The translations under genes were made by a program, and so were the position numbers. The notes under the pieces are model-generated. The model saw only the letters and a program-made list of their open reading frames with translations. It made no database searches and was not told the DNA's origin. From positions 1 through 12,963 of the forward strand of contig CAMAQI010000051.1 of the NCBI GenBank assembly GCA_945860255.1: a DNA stretch of 12,963 bases, in the 5' to 3' direction. Below, piece after piece: positions 1 through 6,326 of this stretch (positions are counted from its first letter, which is position 1; the number at the start of each line of letters is the position of its first letter). This DNA is from Methylacidiphilum caldifontis. Lineage in GTDB: Bacteria; Verrucomicrobiota; Verrucomicrobiia; Methylacidiphilales; CAMAQI01.

Positions 1-101
1 CCCATGATTTTGTGGACTTCCGTTGGTGTTTTACCCCCAACAATCATCATTTCACACAGTTGATTCTTGTAATTCTCATCGTACTTTTTCACTTTCTTCA
101 T
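1..101 (-). CDS. IS3-family transposase OrfA, N-terminal fragment (runs off the window)
   Basis: The ATG is at 101-99 and 33 codons are visible before the window edge. The peptide begins MKKVKKYDENYKNQL and continues through a GGKTPTEVHKIM segment. This is the usual start of the HTH_Tnp_1 (IS3/IS911 OrfA) helix-turn-helix: a basic N-terminus, a YDExYK-type motif, then a turn before the recognition helix. OrfA binds the IS ends and is normally followed by OrfB, the DDE transposase, through a -1 frameshift. Neither OrfB nor the frameshift site is in view. A TATAAT box with an upstream TGA lies only 6 nt before the ATG. GCGAGG abuts the ATG and is too close to be a normal ribosome-binding site. 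Confidence 0.75.
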   Translation of the reverse strand, partial: MKKVKKYDENYKNQLCEMMIVGGKTPTEVHKIM

Positions 102-107
102 CCTCGC

Positions 108-116
108 ATTATATCA
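108..116 (-). promoter_or_regulatory. Extended -10 promoter of the IS transposase
   Basis: The minus strand reads TGATATAAT, a perfect TATAAT hexamer with the TGN extension, followed by six bases and the ATG. Transcription would be expected to start at or within a base or two of the start codon. Only a weak -35 (TTTACG, plus-strand 129-134, 15 nt spacer) is visible, which is acceptable for an extended -10 promoter. Confidence 0.5.
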
Positions 117-225
117 TGCCCCCTTGTCCGTAAAAGTGAGGAAAGCCCACTTTTTGAATTTCAACAATCAGAACTTGTTCTCTAATGGTGTTTTCACGAT
201 TCTTTTGTGCTTTAAAAATAATATA

Positions 226-242
226 AAAATTTGGCGAATTTT
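226..242. repeat. AT-rich hairpin with a TGGCG loop
   Basis: AAAATT and AATTTT form a perfect 6-bp inverted repeat around TGGCG. It lies just beside the 245-262 palindrome, whose loop also contains TTGGCG, so the two may be related units. It is in the non-coding stretch between the IS end and the PIN gene. No function is assigned. Confidence 0.4.
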
Positions 243-244
243 GA

Positions 245-262
245 TTTAACTTGGCGGTTAAA
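245..262. repeat. 18-bp palindromic repeat, copy 1
   Basis: TTTAACTTGGCGGTTAAA consists of a 6-bp inverted repeat (TTTAAC/GTTAAA) around TTGGCG. The identical 18-mer recurs at 6302-6319. This copy lies 34 nt beyond the stop codon of the minus-strand PIN gene. The stem is AT-rich and no T-run follows, so it is a poor rho-independent terminator. It may be a small dispersed repeat or a protein-binding site. Confidence 0.6.
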
Positions 263-296
263 CATTTCTTGAGGAGCGGCAGGCAATGAAAAATTG

Positions 297-647
297 TTAG
301 CGTGGGCGGGAGGCTATTTGGGGGGCGCCGATTAAAATCTGTTTGTCGTAAGTGAACAAGGGAAGAGCGAGTTCTTCTGCAAGGCCGATGTATTGACTGT
401 CATAGCCACTACATCCTGATTGGCGAGAGACGGAGAGAATTCGTTCGGGAGAAATTTCATGGCTTTCCAATATCATTTGACGGGCGTCTTGAATGATCTC
501 CAACGCCTCTGTGGCGTTCATCTTTCCAGCTCTTTGTAGGGTACATAAAACATTGTAAAACTCATCGATCCAAAGTCGTGGGGCAACCCATTCAGGATTG
601 GATTTGAGAAGATTTTCAACTGAGCGGGTGTGCTCTCCCTGAATCAT
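297..647 (-). CDS. VapC-like PIN-domain protein, orphan, probably with a damaged start
   Basis: This resembles a type II toxin PIN domain, a family of Mg2+-dependent RNases. The first ATG gives 116 aa. Three of the four expected acidic residues are visible: E29 in WIDEFYNVL, D83 in SGCSGYDSQY and D101 in LFTYDKQIL. The typical AEEL.LPLFTYD ending is intact. The first acidic residue lies upstream of this ATG, in the same open frame, as VDCNIIIYL (roughly 686-648). No ATG, GTG or TTG opens that frame before the stop at 692-690. An ATGATGAA sits just upstream, one base out of frame, so a 1-nt loss is the simplest explanation. No VapB-like antitoxin fits the 64-nt gap between that stop codon and the next gene. 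The protein is probably inactive or a relic. Confidence 0.65.
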   Translation of the reverse strand: MIQGEHTRSVENLLKSNPEWVAPRLWIDEFYNVLCTLQRAGKMNATEALEIIQDARQMILESHEISPERILSVSRQSGCSGYDSQYIGLAEELALPLFTYDKQILIGAPQIASRPR

Positions 648-703
648 GAGATAAATGATAATATTACAATCTACTTCATCATCAACTATTTATTAAAGTC
701 GTG

Positions 704-724
704 TTCTAATGTATTGCATTAGAA
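704..724. repeat. 8-bp inverted repeat upstream of the PIN gene
   Basis: TTCTAATG and CATTAGAA form a perfect 8-bp inverted repeat with a 5-nt loop (TATTG). It lies between the end of the MGDG-synthase-like gene and the start of the PIN gene. It has neither the GC content nor the T-run of an intrinsic terminator on either strand. Its position just upstream of a VapC-like gene suits a toxin-antitoxin operator left behind after antitoxin loss, but this is inference. Confidence 0.45.
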
Positions 725-755
725 AGGATCTCAAATGATAAATCGGGGATTAATC

Positions 756-1886
756 TTAGATGAGCGATCGGATGCGTTGGAGGAGAGCTATCGGGGATTG
801 AGGGGGACGAATTTTGCTGATCTGGCTTTTGATCTGTTCGACCTCTTGACGGTTATTCATCCATCGATCGACGATGGAAGGAAGGGATCTGGCAAAGTGA
901 ATGGTTTCGGAGATTTGATGTTTGCGCGTGTATTTTACCGTGATCCATTCCTGCGGCATAATTCCCCCGATGCCGTTGTGGATGATCGGACAGCCGGATT
1001 GAATCGCTTCGCAAGTGGTTCCTGTTCCGGGACGGGCGACAAGCGCATCGCTGACTTGCATGAGTTGGGGGATCTCACGGGTGTAGGCCATCGCTTTGAC
1101 CGGAATTTGCGGATGATCTTTTGCCCAGCGTTGAATTTCGGAAAATGTTTTTTGATTCTTTCCACAAAGGGCAATGACTTGCGGGTGGACTTTTGCTGCC
1201 GCGAGCTGTTTAAGTAGGGGGAGATGATTGTTTGCACCGACGGCTCCTGTGCCAAGGAGGAGTGTGAAACGAGATTCATCGAGCCCGAGTTGTTCGCGAC
1301 GATAGGTTCCTTTTTCTTCGGAACTCATGGGGGGATTGTAAAAATGGGGATCAAGGAGAAAGCCTCCGACTTCCGATTTCTCAGGAGGGACTCCGTATCT
1401 CGCGGCTGCCTCACAACACTCAGGGACTGCTCCGATGAAGAGATCGGCATTCGGATTCGCCCAATGTTTACTAAATCCATAACCGCCAAAGAGTTCTCCG
1501 CAGTAGGTGACACAGGGAATTCCTGGAATCGCCTCTCGGGCTAAATCGAAAAATCCGTGATTCGTGGAGCCGTGAACGCTGAGGAGGAGATCCGGTTTCA
1601 GTTCGCGAAGGGATTGAATAAAGGTTTCTCGACCGATAATTCGGGAGCCAGATTTAAACATCCCCGCCACTTCAAGATAGTTAAAGTAAAGATGATGAAG
1701 CCAAGGAGCGGTGCGTTGAATCCAATTATAGGTTTCGACCCCAAAACGATAGAGAGGATGAGTATTTTCAAGGGCCTGCAGGGTGGCGGTTTCGATTCCT
1801 CCTGCAAGGATGGCCCATTCCGATAGCGAGCGGGCACGCATATTGTGGCCTCCCCCGGTGCTGGAGGAGAGAATTAAAATTTTCAT
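756..1886 (-). CDS. MGDG-synthase/UgtP-type glycolipid glycosyltransferase (GT28-like)
   Basis: This 376-aa protein is probably a membrane-associated glycosyltransferase that moves a hexose from a UDP-sugar onto diacylglycerol, as in monogalactosyl- or diglucosyl-diacylglycerol synthases. The N-terminal STGGGH (9-14) matches the MGDG-synthase domain signature that begins these proteins. The C-terminal GT-B half has GTGAVGANNHLP (212-223), ARPGTGTTCEA (284-294) and GGIMPQE (307-313), matching the nucleotide-sugar-binding region of the MurG/UgtP group. There is no signal peptide or clear transmembrane helix, which suits a peripheral inner-membrane enzyme. Its ATG overlaps the TGA of the upstream GT4 gene in an ATGA arrangement, so the two are probably translationally coupled. 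The acceptor and sugar cannot be read from sequence. Confidence 0.85.
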   Translation of the reverse strand: MKILILSSSTGGGHNMRARSLSEWAILAGGIETATLQALENTHPLYRFGVETYNWIQRTAPWLHHLYFNYLEVAGMFKSGSRIIGRETFIQSLRELKPDLLLSVHGSTNHGFFDLAREAIPGIPCVTYCGELFGGYGFSKHWANPNADLFIGAVPECCEAAARYGVPPEKSEVGGFLLDPHFYNPPMSSEEKGTYRREQLGLDESRFTLLLGTGAVGANNHLPLLKQLAAAKVHPQVIALCGKNQKTFSEIQRWAKDHPQIPVKAMAYTREIPQLMQVSDALVARPGTGTTCEAIQSGCPIIHNGIGGIMPQEWITVKYTRKHQISETIHFARSLPSIVDRWMNNRQEVEQIKSQISKIRPPQSPIALLQRIRSLI

Positions 1887-3001
1887 ACGAGAATTTTTTT
1901 GAGGTACTGCGATTCAACTTTTTCGCACATCGTTTTGAGAGTGTGCTTCTTTTGAAAAGTGAGGTGCCCCTGATGAGCGAGGGTTTTTCGAAGTTCTGGA
2001 GATTCGATTAATTTCTTCATCGCTCGGGCAAGTGCTGAGGGGTCCGATTTTTCGACAAGAAGTCCTGAGACTTCGTGCTCGACGACTTCGGGAATTCCGC
2101 CGACCTGTGTGCCGATGACCACTTTTTCGCAAGCCTGTGCTTGAAGAATAATTTGTGGCACTCCTTCATGACCGGTTGAGGGAAGAACGAGAATGTCGAT
2201 GGCGGCAAGAATTTCAGGGATATCTTCTCGATGTCCTAACATGCGAACGGGGAGAGATCGCGAGATGATTTGTTGTTGCAGTGTTTTCTCGCCTGGTCCT
2301 CCTCCGACGATCCAATAGGTGGCTTGAACTCCTTGTTTTTGGAGGATTTCGATGGCGTTGAGATAAACATCGTGCCCTTTCCAACTTCGAAGAACGGAGA
2401 TCATCGCAACTAAAGGAAGATCGTCGGGAACTGATTCGATCTTTTTCAGATGATTAGCAATTTTCGGATGAAATTTTTTCGGATCAATCCCTGTCGGAAG
2501 CGTGGAGACTCGATCCCATTGGAGGGAGAGCTCTTGGATGAGACGATCGGTGATCCGTTGACTGGTGGTAAAAACGAGATGAGGAAGAATTCCGAAGCCG
2601 ATCCAGCTGGTCAAGCGATTTGGGTAATCGACCTCGATATGTCGCGAGCGAATAATCAGCGGAGTGCGTGCAATCCGAGCGGCGATTCCTCCAATCCATC
2701 CATCGCGGGAGCTATGGGTATTAACAACCTGAATTTTATTTTGACGAAGATATTGAGCGAAGCGGAGGATCGTTGAGGGATATTTTGGTTTTGATTGATT
2801 GAGGGGATAGACCTCGAAGCCTGCCTTGGCTGCCTCTTGATAGATTTTGGATTGAGTCGGAGCGGCAAGGAAAAGGGTGTGGCCTCGTTCCCTCATCGCC
2901 TCCATCTCACGGAAAATGCGAATTTCCTGTCCCCCCCATCCCTCAGAGGTTTCGGTATGCAGGATGCGATATTGGGGAGAGCTTTGAGAAGTCGATTCCA
3001 T
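1883..3001 (-). CDS. GT4-family glycosyltransferase with EX7Q in place of EX7E
   Basis: This 372-aa protein is a retaining GT-B glycosyltransferase, likely working on a surface glycan or glycolipid. The N-terminal domain opens YRILHTETSEGWGGQEIRI (11-29), where the glycine pair normally contacts the donor phosphates. The donor domain has RSWKGHDVYLNA (205-216), IVGGGPG (231-237) and GHEGVPQIILQAQA (277-290), followed by TQVGGIPEVV. The usual EX7E pair is E279 and Q287, so the second acid is replaced by glutamine. The EGVPQ..LQA pattern occurs in some GT4 subfamilies and need not mean loss of activity. AAAGGA sits just one base before the ATG, closer than usual, although the first 10 residues precede conserved sequence in a normal way. 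It overlaps the downstream glycolipid synthase by 4 bp. Confidence 0.85.
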   Translation of the reverse strand: MESTSQSSPQYRILHTETSEGWGGQEIRIFREMEAMRERGHTLFLAAPTQSKIYQEAAKAGFEVYPLNQSKPKYPSTILRFAQYLRQNKIQVVNTHSSRDGWIGGIAARIARTPLIIRSRHIEVDYPNRLTSWIGFGILPHLVFTTSQRITDRLIQELSLQWDRVSTLPTGIDPKKFHPKIANHLKKIESVPDDLPLVAMISVLRSWKGHDVYLNAIEILQKQGVQATYWIVGGGPGEKTLQQQIISRSLPVRMLGHREDIPEILAAIDILVLPSTGHEGVPQIILQAQACEKVVIGTQVGGIPEVVEHEVSGLLVEKSDPSALARAMKKLIESPELRKTLAHQGHLTFQKKHTLKTMCEKVESQYLKKILV

Positions 3002-3073
3002 TTCCTTTCGATTTTAGCGATTAGATGGGGTGAGGCAAGTTTCGAGTCGAACGAGAGTTTTTCAACGCAAAGA

Positions 3074-3736
3074 TCACGGTTTTGCCGAGACGAGGCCGAA
3101 GGAGAGGATTAATTTGGTCGCTTGTTCAACAGTGAGTTCACAAGGAATTAACTCTTTTTCTGGGATAACGAGAACGAAGCCTGTTAACGGACTGGGGGCG
3201 GTGGGAAGAAAGAGATAGCAATCAACAGTTCCGTCGGAACGAACGATTCGGTTCGTTACAAAAGCAATGAGCTTGGCGTTGCCAAAGGGATAGGGAACAT
3301 AGACGACCTGTCGGAAGGAGGAGGAGGCGGAGGTTCCTCCGATACTTTGAAAGGCCTCAAAAGCCTGCTTAATCGATCCATAGATCGGACGAACGACGGG
3401 AAGACGTTGGAAGAAGGAATCAATGAAGGAGAGGAGTTTTTTGCCGAGCCAATTTTCGACAAGGACTCCGACGAGAATCAAAAGAGTGAGCGTGATGAAG
3501 AATCCGGCACCGGGAATGGTGCCTCCGTGGTTTTGGATAAAGTAAGTTGAACCGGGAATGAGCTGATGTTCAATGAGGACTTGGATGACTCGATCGAGGG
3601 GGCCATTGATCCAGGTGTAAAGCAGGTGAAGAATCCAGAAGGTAATGGCGATCGGGAGAATGACAAAAAGGCCGACAATCAATTTATCTCGAAGCCATTC
3701 GAAGCTCCCTCTCAAAACATTTTTTGATTCGTTCAT
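3074..3736 (-). CDS. DUF502 family inner-membrane protein
   Basis: This 220-aa protein matches the DUF502 family, which is widespread in Gram-negative bacteria and has no established biochemical function. Two transmembrane helices are evident: about residues 18-42 (LIVGLFVILPIAITFWILHLLY) and 76-98 (GAGFFITLTLLILVGVLVENWLG). The family motif RLPVVRPIYGSIKQ follows at 111-124. A C-terminal soluble domain then carries VVYVPYP and FLPTAPSPLTGFVLVIP, also characteristic. The ATG begins only 4 nt after the ctaB stop codon, so the two genes are surely cotranscribed. No good ribosome-binding site is visible, which suggests translational coupling. A 72-bp gap separates it from the GT4 gene downstream. 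Confidence 0.88.
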   Translation of the reverse strand: MNESKNVLRGSFEWLRDKLIVGLFVILPIAITFWILHLLYTWINGPLDRVIQVLIEHQLIPGSTYFIQNHGGTIPGAGFFITLTLLILVGVLVENWLGKKLLSFIDSFFQRLPVVRPIYGSIKQAFEAFQSIGGTSASSSFRQVVYVPYPFGNAKLIAFVTNRIVRSDGTVDCYLFLPTAPSPLTGFVLVIPEKELIPCELTVEQATKLILSFGLVSAKP

Positions 3737-3740
3737 CGGA

Positions 3741-4697
3741 TTAATGAAGGATCACGTTTTTAGTCCAGCAAAGGGAAATGAGAACGATTGGAAGATAAAA
3801 AATTGAGGCGAAAAAGAGCTGTTTGGCGCTTGGGGTATCGCACCGGGAGCAGAAACGAATTGCAAGGAGGAGGAAGGCGAGTCCGGAAACGGTCGCAATC
3901 GCAAAATAAGTTCCACCTGCCATTCCATTGAGAGCGGGCATGAGGCTAATCGGGAGGAGGGTAGCCGCATAAACAACGGCTTGCCGTCCGGTGCTTTGTC
4001 CTGAGGGATCGACGACGGGAAGCATTTTAAGTCCGGCTTTTTCATAATCCTCACGACAAAACCAAGAGATCGCAAGAAAGTGGGGCATTTGCCAAAAGAA
4101 CATGATTAAAAAAAGAATCCAGGCATTGAAAGAGATCGATTCCGTTGCCGCCGCCCATCCAATAACGGGAGGGAGGGCTCCTGGGATCGCTCCGACGAGC
4201 GTGTTGAGCGTGGAGGTTTGCTTCATCGGAGTGTAGATCCAGACGTAACTTCCAAGGGTGGCGGCGGAGAGAAGGCTTGCCAGAGGATTGACCACAAAGA
4301 AGAGATAGAGCAGTCCGATGGATCCCGTGAGAAAGGCAAAAATCATCACATGATCGGGGTGCATTCGCCCTGCGGGAAGTGGGCGATCTTGGGTTCGATT
4401 CATTCGACGATCGATATCAATTTCAAGGAGCTGATTTAAAGCGGAGGCGGAGGCGGCCACGAGAGCGGTACCGAAGAGCGTATGAAGCAGCAGGATTCCG
4501 TTCGGTCCGATCAGCTGAACCGAGGGCATCCCGAGATAAAATCCGGCCCAAGTGGTGAGCAGAACTAAGAAAGTGAGACGTGATTTGGTTAAAAGCATCA
4601 GATCACTCCAGAGGTTTCTGGATTCTGAAAGAGGTTGGGAAAGAGTGGTCTCAGCGTTCACAAAGGAAGTGGATACCGCAAAGCTGGAGAAAAGCAA
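3741..4697 (-). CDS. ctaB: Protohaem IX farnesyltransferase (haem O synthase, CtaB)
   Basis: CtaB is a polytopic inner-membrane prenyltransferase of the UbiA superfamily that farnesylates haem B to haem O for haem-copper terminal oxidases. The first Asp-rich motif is clear: NQLLEIDIDRRMNRTQDRPLP (88-108). It is followed by YTPMKQTSTLNTLVGAIPGALPP and, in the second half, the DYEKAGLKMLPVV motif of CtaB proteins. About eight or nine hydrophobic helices fill the rest. The start is uncertain. The longest frame begins at a TTG (4697) with no ribosome-binding site. A GTG lies at residue 13. An ATG at 4598 (residue 34) has GGAG 7 nt upstream, but using it would remove the W-x-D segment usually found before the LTKxR motif. 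No oxidase subunit genes are nearby. Confidence 0.9.
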   Translation of the reverse strand: MLFSSFAVSTSFVNAETTLSQPLSESRNLWSDLMLLTKSRLTFLVLLTTWAGFYLGMPSVQLIGPNGILLLHTLFGTALVAASASALNQLLEIDIDRRMNRTQDRPLPAGRMHPDHVMIFAFLTGSIGLLYLFFVVNPLASLLSAATLGSYVWIYTPMKQTSTLNTLVGAIPGALPPVIGWAAATESISFNAWILFLIMFFWQMPHFLAISWFCREDYEKAGLKMLPVVDPSGQSTGRQAVVYAATLLPISLMPALNGMAGGTYFAIATVSGLAFLLLAIRFCSRCDTPSAKQLFFASIFYLPIVLISLCWTKNVILH

Positions 4698-4931
4698 AAA
4701 CCATTTTTATTCTAAAAACTGCAGATGATTTAACTATGCGAACCCCGATACATATCGTGGCACGACGGAGGGTAACGAAGGAAAATTCGGTTCTTTTTTT
4801 CAAAACAAACTCAATAAAACAAATGAACTGTATTTTTAAAATTCATAAATCGGAATTCAATGAGATTGGAAGGGGTCGAGAATATTTCATTGAGGAGATA
4901 TCCTTGGTTTCGCTCTTTGACCGATTTATGT

Positions 4932-6209
4932 TTAAGCGGCGGCGCGTTTATCAGGCAGGGAGAGGAGCTTGGGCTTCTCTTTTCCTTCGACGACGGAGCG
5001 GTTCAAAATGACTTGATCGACATCGGATCGGGAGGGGAGTTCGTACATCACATCATTCATGATCTTTTCCATCATGGTGCGAAGGGCTCGGGCCCCTGTT
5101 TTTTTGCGGATCGCTTCTTGAGCGAGAGCGGCGAGAGCATCGGGGGTGATCTCAAGGCGAACACCATCGATTTCGAGGAGTTTTGCAAATTGTTTGACGA
5201 TCGCATTTTTCGGTTCGGAAAGGACTTGGATCAGCTCCTCTTCCGAGAGCTCGCAGAGCGTGGAGTGAACCGGGAGACGTCCGATGAACTCTGGAATCAA
5301 TCCGAATTGAAGGAGATCTTCCGGCTCTACGGATTCAAGAATTTTTTCTTGAGGATCGCGGAGTTGATTTTTTTCGGCACCAAACCCGAGGCTTTTGCGG
5401 CCAATGCGACGTTCGATAATCTTGTCGAGACCCATGAAGGCCCCTCCACAAATGAAGAGGATATTCTCCGTGTTGACTCGAATATATTCCTGATGGGGAT
5501 GTTTACGTCCCCCTTGAGGAGGGACATTGCAAACCGTTCCTTCGAGGAGTTTTAAGAGGGCCTGTTGAACGCCTTCTCCCGAGACATCACGCGTGAGTGA
5601 GGGGTTATCACTTTTTCGAGCAATTTTATCGATTTCATCTAAATAGACGATTCCGATTTCCGCTTTTTTTACATCGTAGTCAGAGGCTTGGAGTAGGCGG
5701 AGAACGATGTTTTCAACATCTTCGCCGACATATCCGGCTTCGGTCAGAGTGGTCGCATCGGCGATACAAAAAGGGACATCGAGCAGTCGGGCGAGCGATT
5801 TTGCGAGCAATGTTTTTCCTGAGCCGGTAGGGCCAATTAAGAGGATATTGCTTTTTTCGAGTTCGACCTCCTCTTCCGAAAGATTGCCAATTGCAATTTG
5901 TTCGGCACGTGATTTTTGGTGGAGAATTCGTTTGTAGTGATTATGAACCGCAACCGAGAGAACGCGTTTGGCGTGGGTTTGACCGATGACGTGTCGATTG
6001 AGTTCCTCGTGGATTTCGATCGGTTTCAGGGCTCGAATTTGAAAAGAGGATTTTTTTGATTCCTCTTTAAACTCTTTATCGATGACATTTTTACAAACAT
6101 CGACGCATTTATCGCAGATATAAACACCGGGACCGGAGATGAGTTTACGAACTTCTGAATGGCTCTTGCCACAAAAGGAACACATCGTGAGGTTGGTGGG
6201 ACGAGCCAT
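4932..6209 (-). CDS. clpX: ATP-dependent Clp protease ATP-binding subunit ClpX
   Basis: ClpX is the hexameric AAA+ unfoldase that feeds proteins to ClpP in the cytosol. At 425 aa it is a normal length. The N-terminal zinc-binding domain has C10, C13, C32 and C35. The AAA+ module shows Walker A GPTGSGKT (126-133), pore loop GYVG (159-162), Walker B YLDEID (189-194), the RKH loop (235-237), the ClpP-docking loop with LGF (274-276), IPEFIGRLP with the arginine finger (305-313), and sensor 2 near GARALRTMMEKI. All key residues are present. The docking tripeptide LGF still fits the allowed [LIV]-G-F form. clpP and tig, frequent neighbours elsewhere, are absent here. No Shine-Dalgarno sequence precedes the ATG, and a promoter lies directly upstream. 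Confidence 0.97.
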   Translation of the reverse strand: MARPTNLTMCSFCGKSHSEVRKLISGPGVYICDKCVDVCKNVIDKEFKEESKKSSFQIRALKPIEIHEELNRHVIGQTHAKRVLSVAVHNHYKRILHQKSRAEQIAIGNLSEEEVELEKSNILLIGPTGSGKTLLAKSLARLLDVPFCIADATTLTEAGYVGEDVENIVLRLLQASDYDVKKAEIGIVYLDEIDKIARKSDNPSLTRDVSGEGVQQALLKLLEGTVCNVPPQGGRKHPHQEYIRVNTENILFICGGAFMGLDKIIERRIGRKSLGFGAEKNQLRDPQEKILESVEPEDLLQFGLIPEFIGRLPVHSTLCELSEEELIQVLSEPKNAIVKQFAKLLEIDGVRLEITPDALAALAQEAIRKKTGARALRTMMEKIMNDVMYELPSRSDVDQVILNRSVVEGKEKPKLLSLPDKRAAA

Positions 6210-6215
6210 GGGAAA

Positions 6216-6243
6216 AGTTTATCAGAAAATTGAATTTTGTCAC
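6216..6243 (-). promoter_or_regulatory. Putative clpX promoter, probably leaderless
   Basis: On the minus strand a GTGACA -35 (6243-6238, five of six consensus) is followed after 16 nt by TAAACT (6221-6216, four of six). The TGA just before it makes an extended -10. Six bases (TTTCCC) then lead into the ATG of clpX. Initiation would fall at or beside the start codon. There is no purine-rich ribosome-binding site in the gap, in keeping with a leaderless transcript. Confidence 0.45.
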
Positions 6244-6281
6244 TTATTGAAAACGGTATTAAATTGTATTTAAAATTTAAA

Positions 6282-6311
6282 TCTTTGCCTTTTTCTTTGT
6301 CTTTAACTTGG
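6282..6311 (-). repeat. 6-nt-periodic AAG tract
   Basis: Reading the minus strand from 6311, the sequence breaks into CCAAG, TTAAAG, ACAAAG, AAAAAG and GCAAAG, with AAG recurring every six bases. It begins inside the 18-bp palindrome at 6302-6319 and ends in the AT-rich sequence upstream of clpX. It is non-coding and lies in the leader or promoter region of clpX. Similar degenerate A/G phrases occur at 10044-10068. No function is assigned. Confidence 0.4.
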
Positions 6312-6319
6312 CGGTTAAA
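6302..6319. repeat. 18-bp palindromic repeat, copy 2
   Basis: TTTAACTTGGCGGTTAAA is identical to 245-262 and in the same orientation. Here one further flanking C/G pair extends the inverted repeat to 7 bp. It begins 7 nt after the stop codon of the minus-strand GT4 gene and lies upstream of clpX. Flanking sequences of the two copies differ apart from AT-richness, so the shared unit looks like the palindrome itself. Confidence 0.6.
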
Positions 6320-6326
6320 GTTTGTT

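Larger units (their letters stand above)
1..149 (-). mobile_element. IS3-family insertion sequence, promoter-proximal end (partial)
   Basis: This is the upstream end of an insertion sequence that continues past position 1. Two things support it. First, a transposase OrfA N-terminus is encoded at 101-1. Second, at 149-125 the minus strand reads TGGGCTTTCC...CGGACA, which has the 5'-TG start and the GGACA-type inner end common in IS3-family terminal inverted repeats. The boundary at 149 is inferred from that resemblance, because the opposite end and any target duplication lie outside the window. The element points away from the PIN gene next to it. Confidence 0.6.

Noticed and set aside
245..262. 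The 18-bp palindrome as a rho-independent terminator
   Set aside because: The stem is AT-rich with only one G-C pair and no T-run follows on the minus strand at either copy.
735..1217. Plus-strand frame of 160 codons opposite the glycolipid synthase
   Set aside because: It lies wholly antisense to a gene with clear GT-B motifs and has no family-like sequence.
3041..3051. TTCGA-G-TCGAA palindrome in the 72-bp gap before the GT4 gene
   Set aside because: It is too short to separate from chance and has no second copy in the window.
4746..4757. CGATA-CA-TATCG near-palindrome in the gap between clpX and ctaB
   Set aside because: A 5-bp repeat is common by chance and occurs once. Nothing else in the 234-bp gap (4698-4931) forms a recognisable RNA, gene or strong promoter.
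4860..5555. Long plus-strand open frame (231 codons) opposite clpX
   Set aside because: It is the antisense shadow of clpX, which has every catalytic motif. The plus-strand translation has no recognisable domain and no ribosome-binding site.
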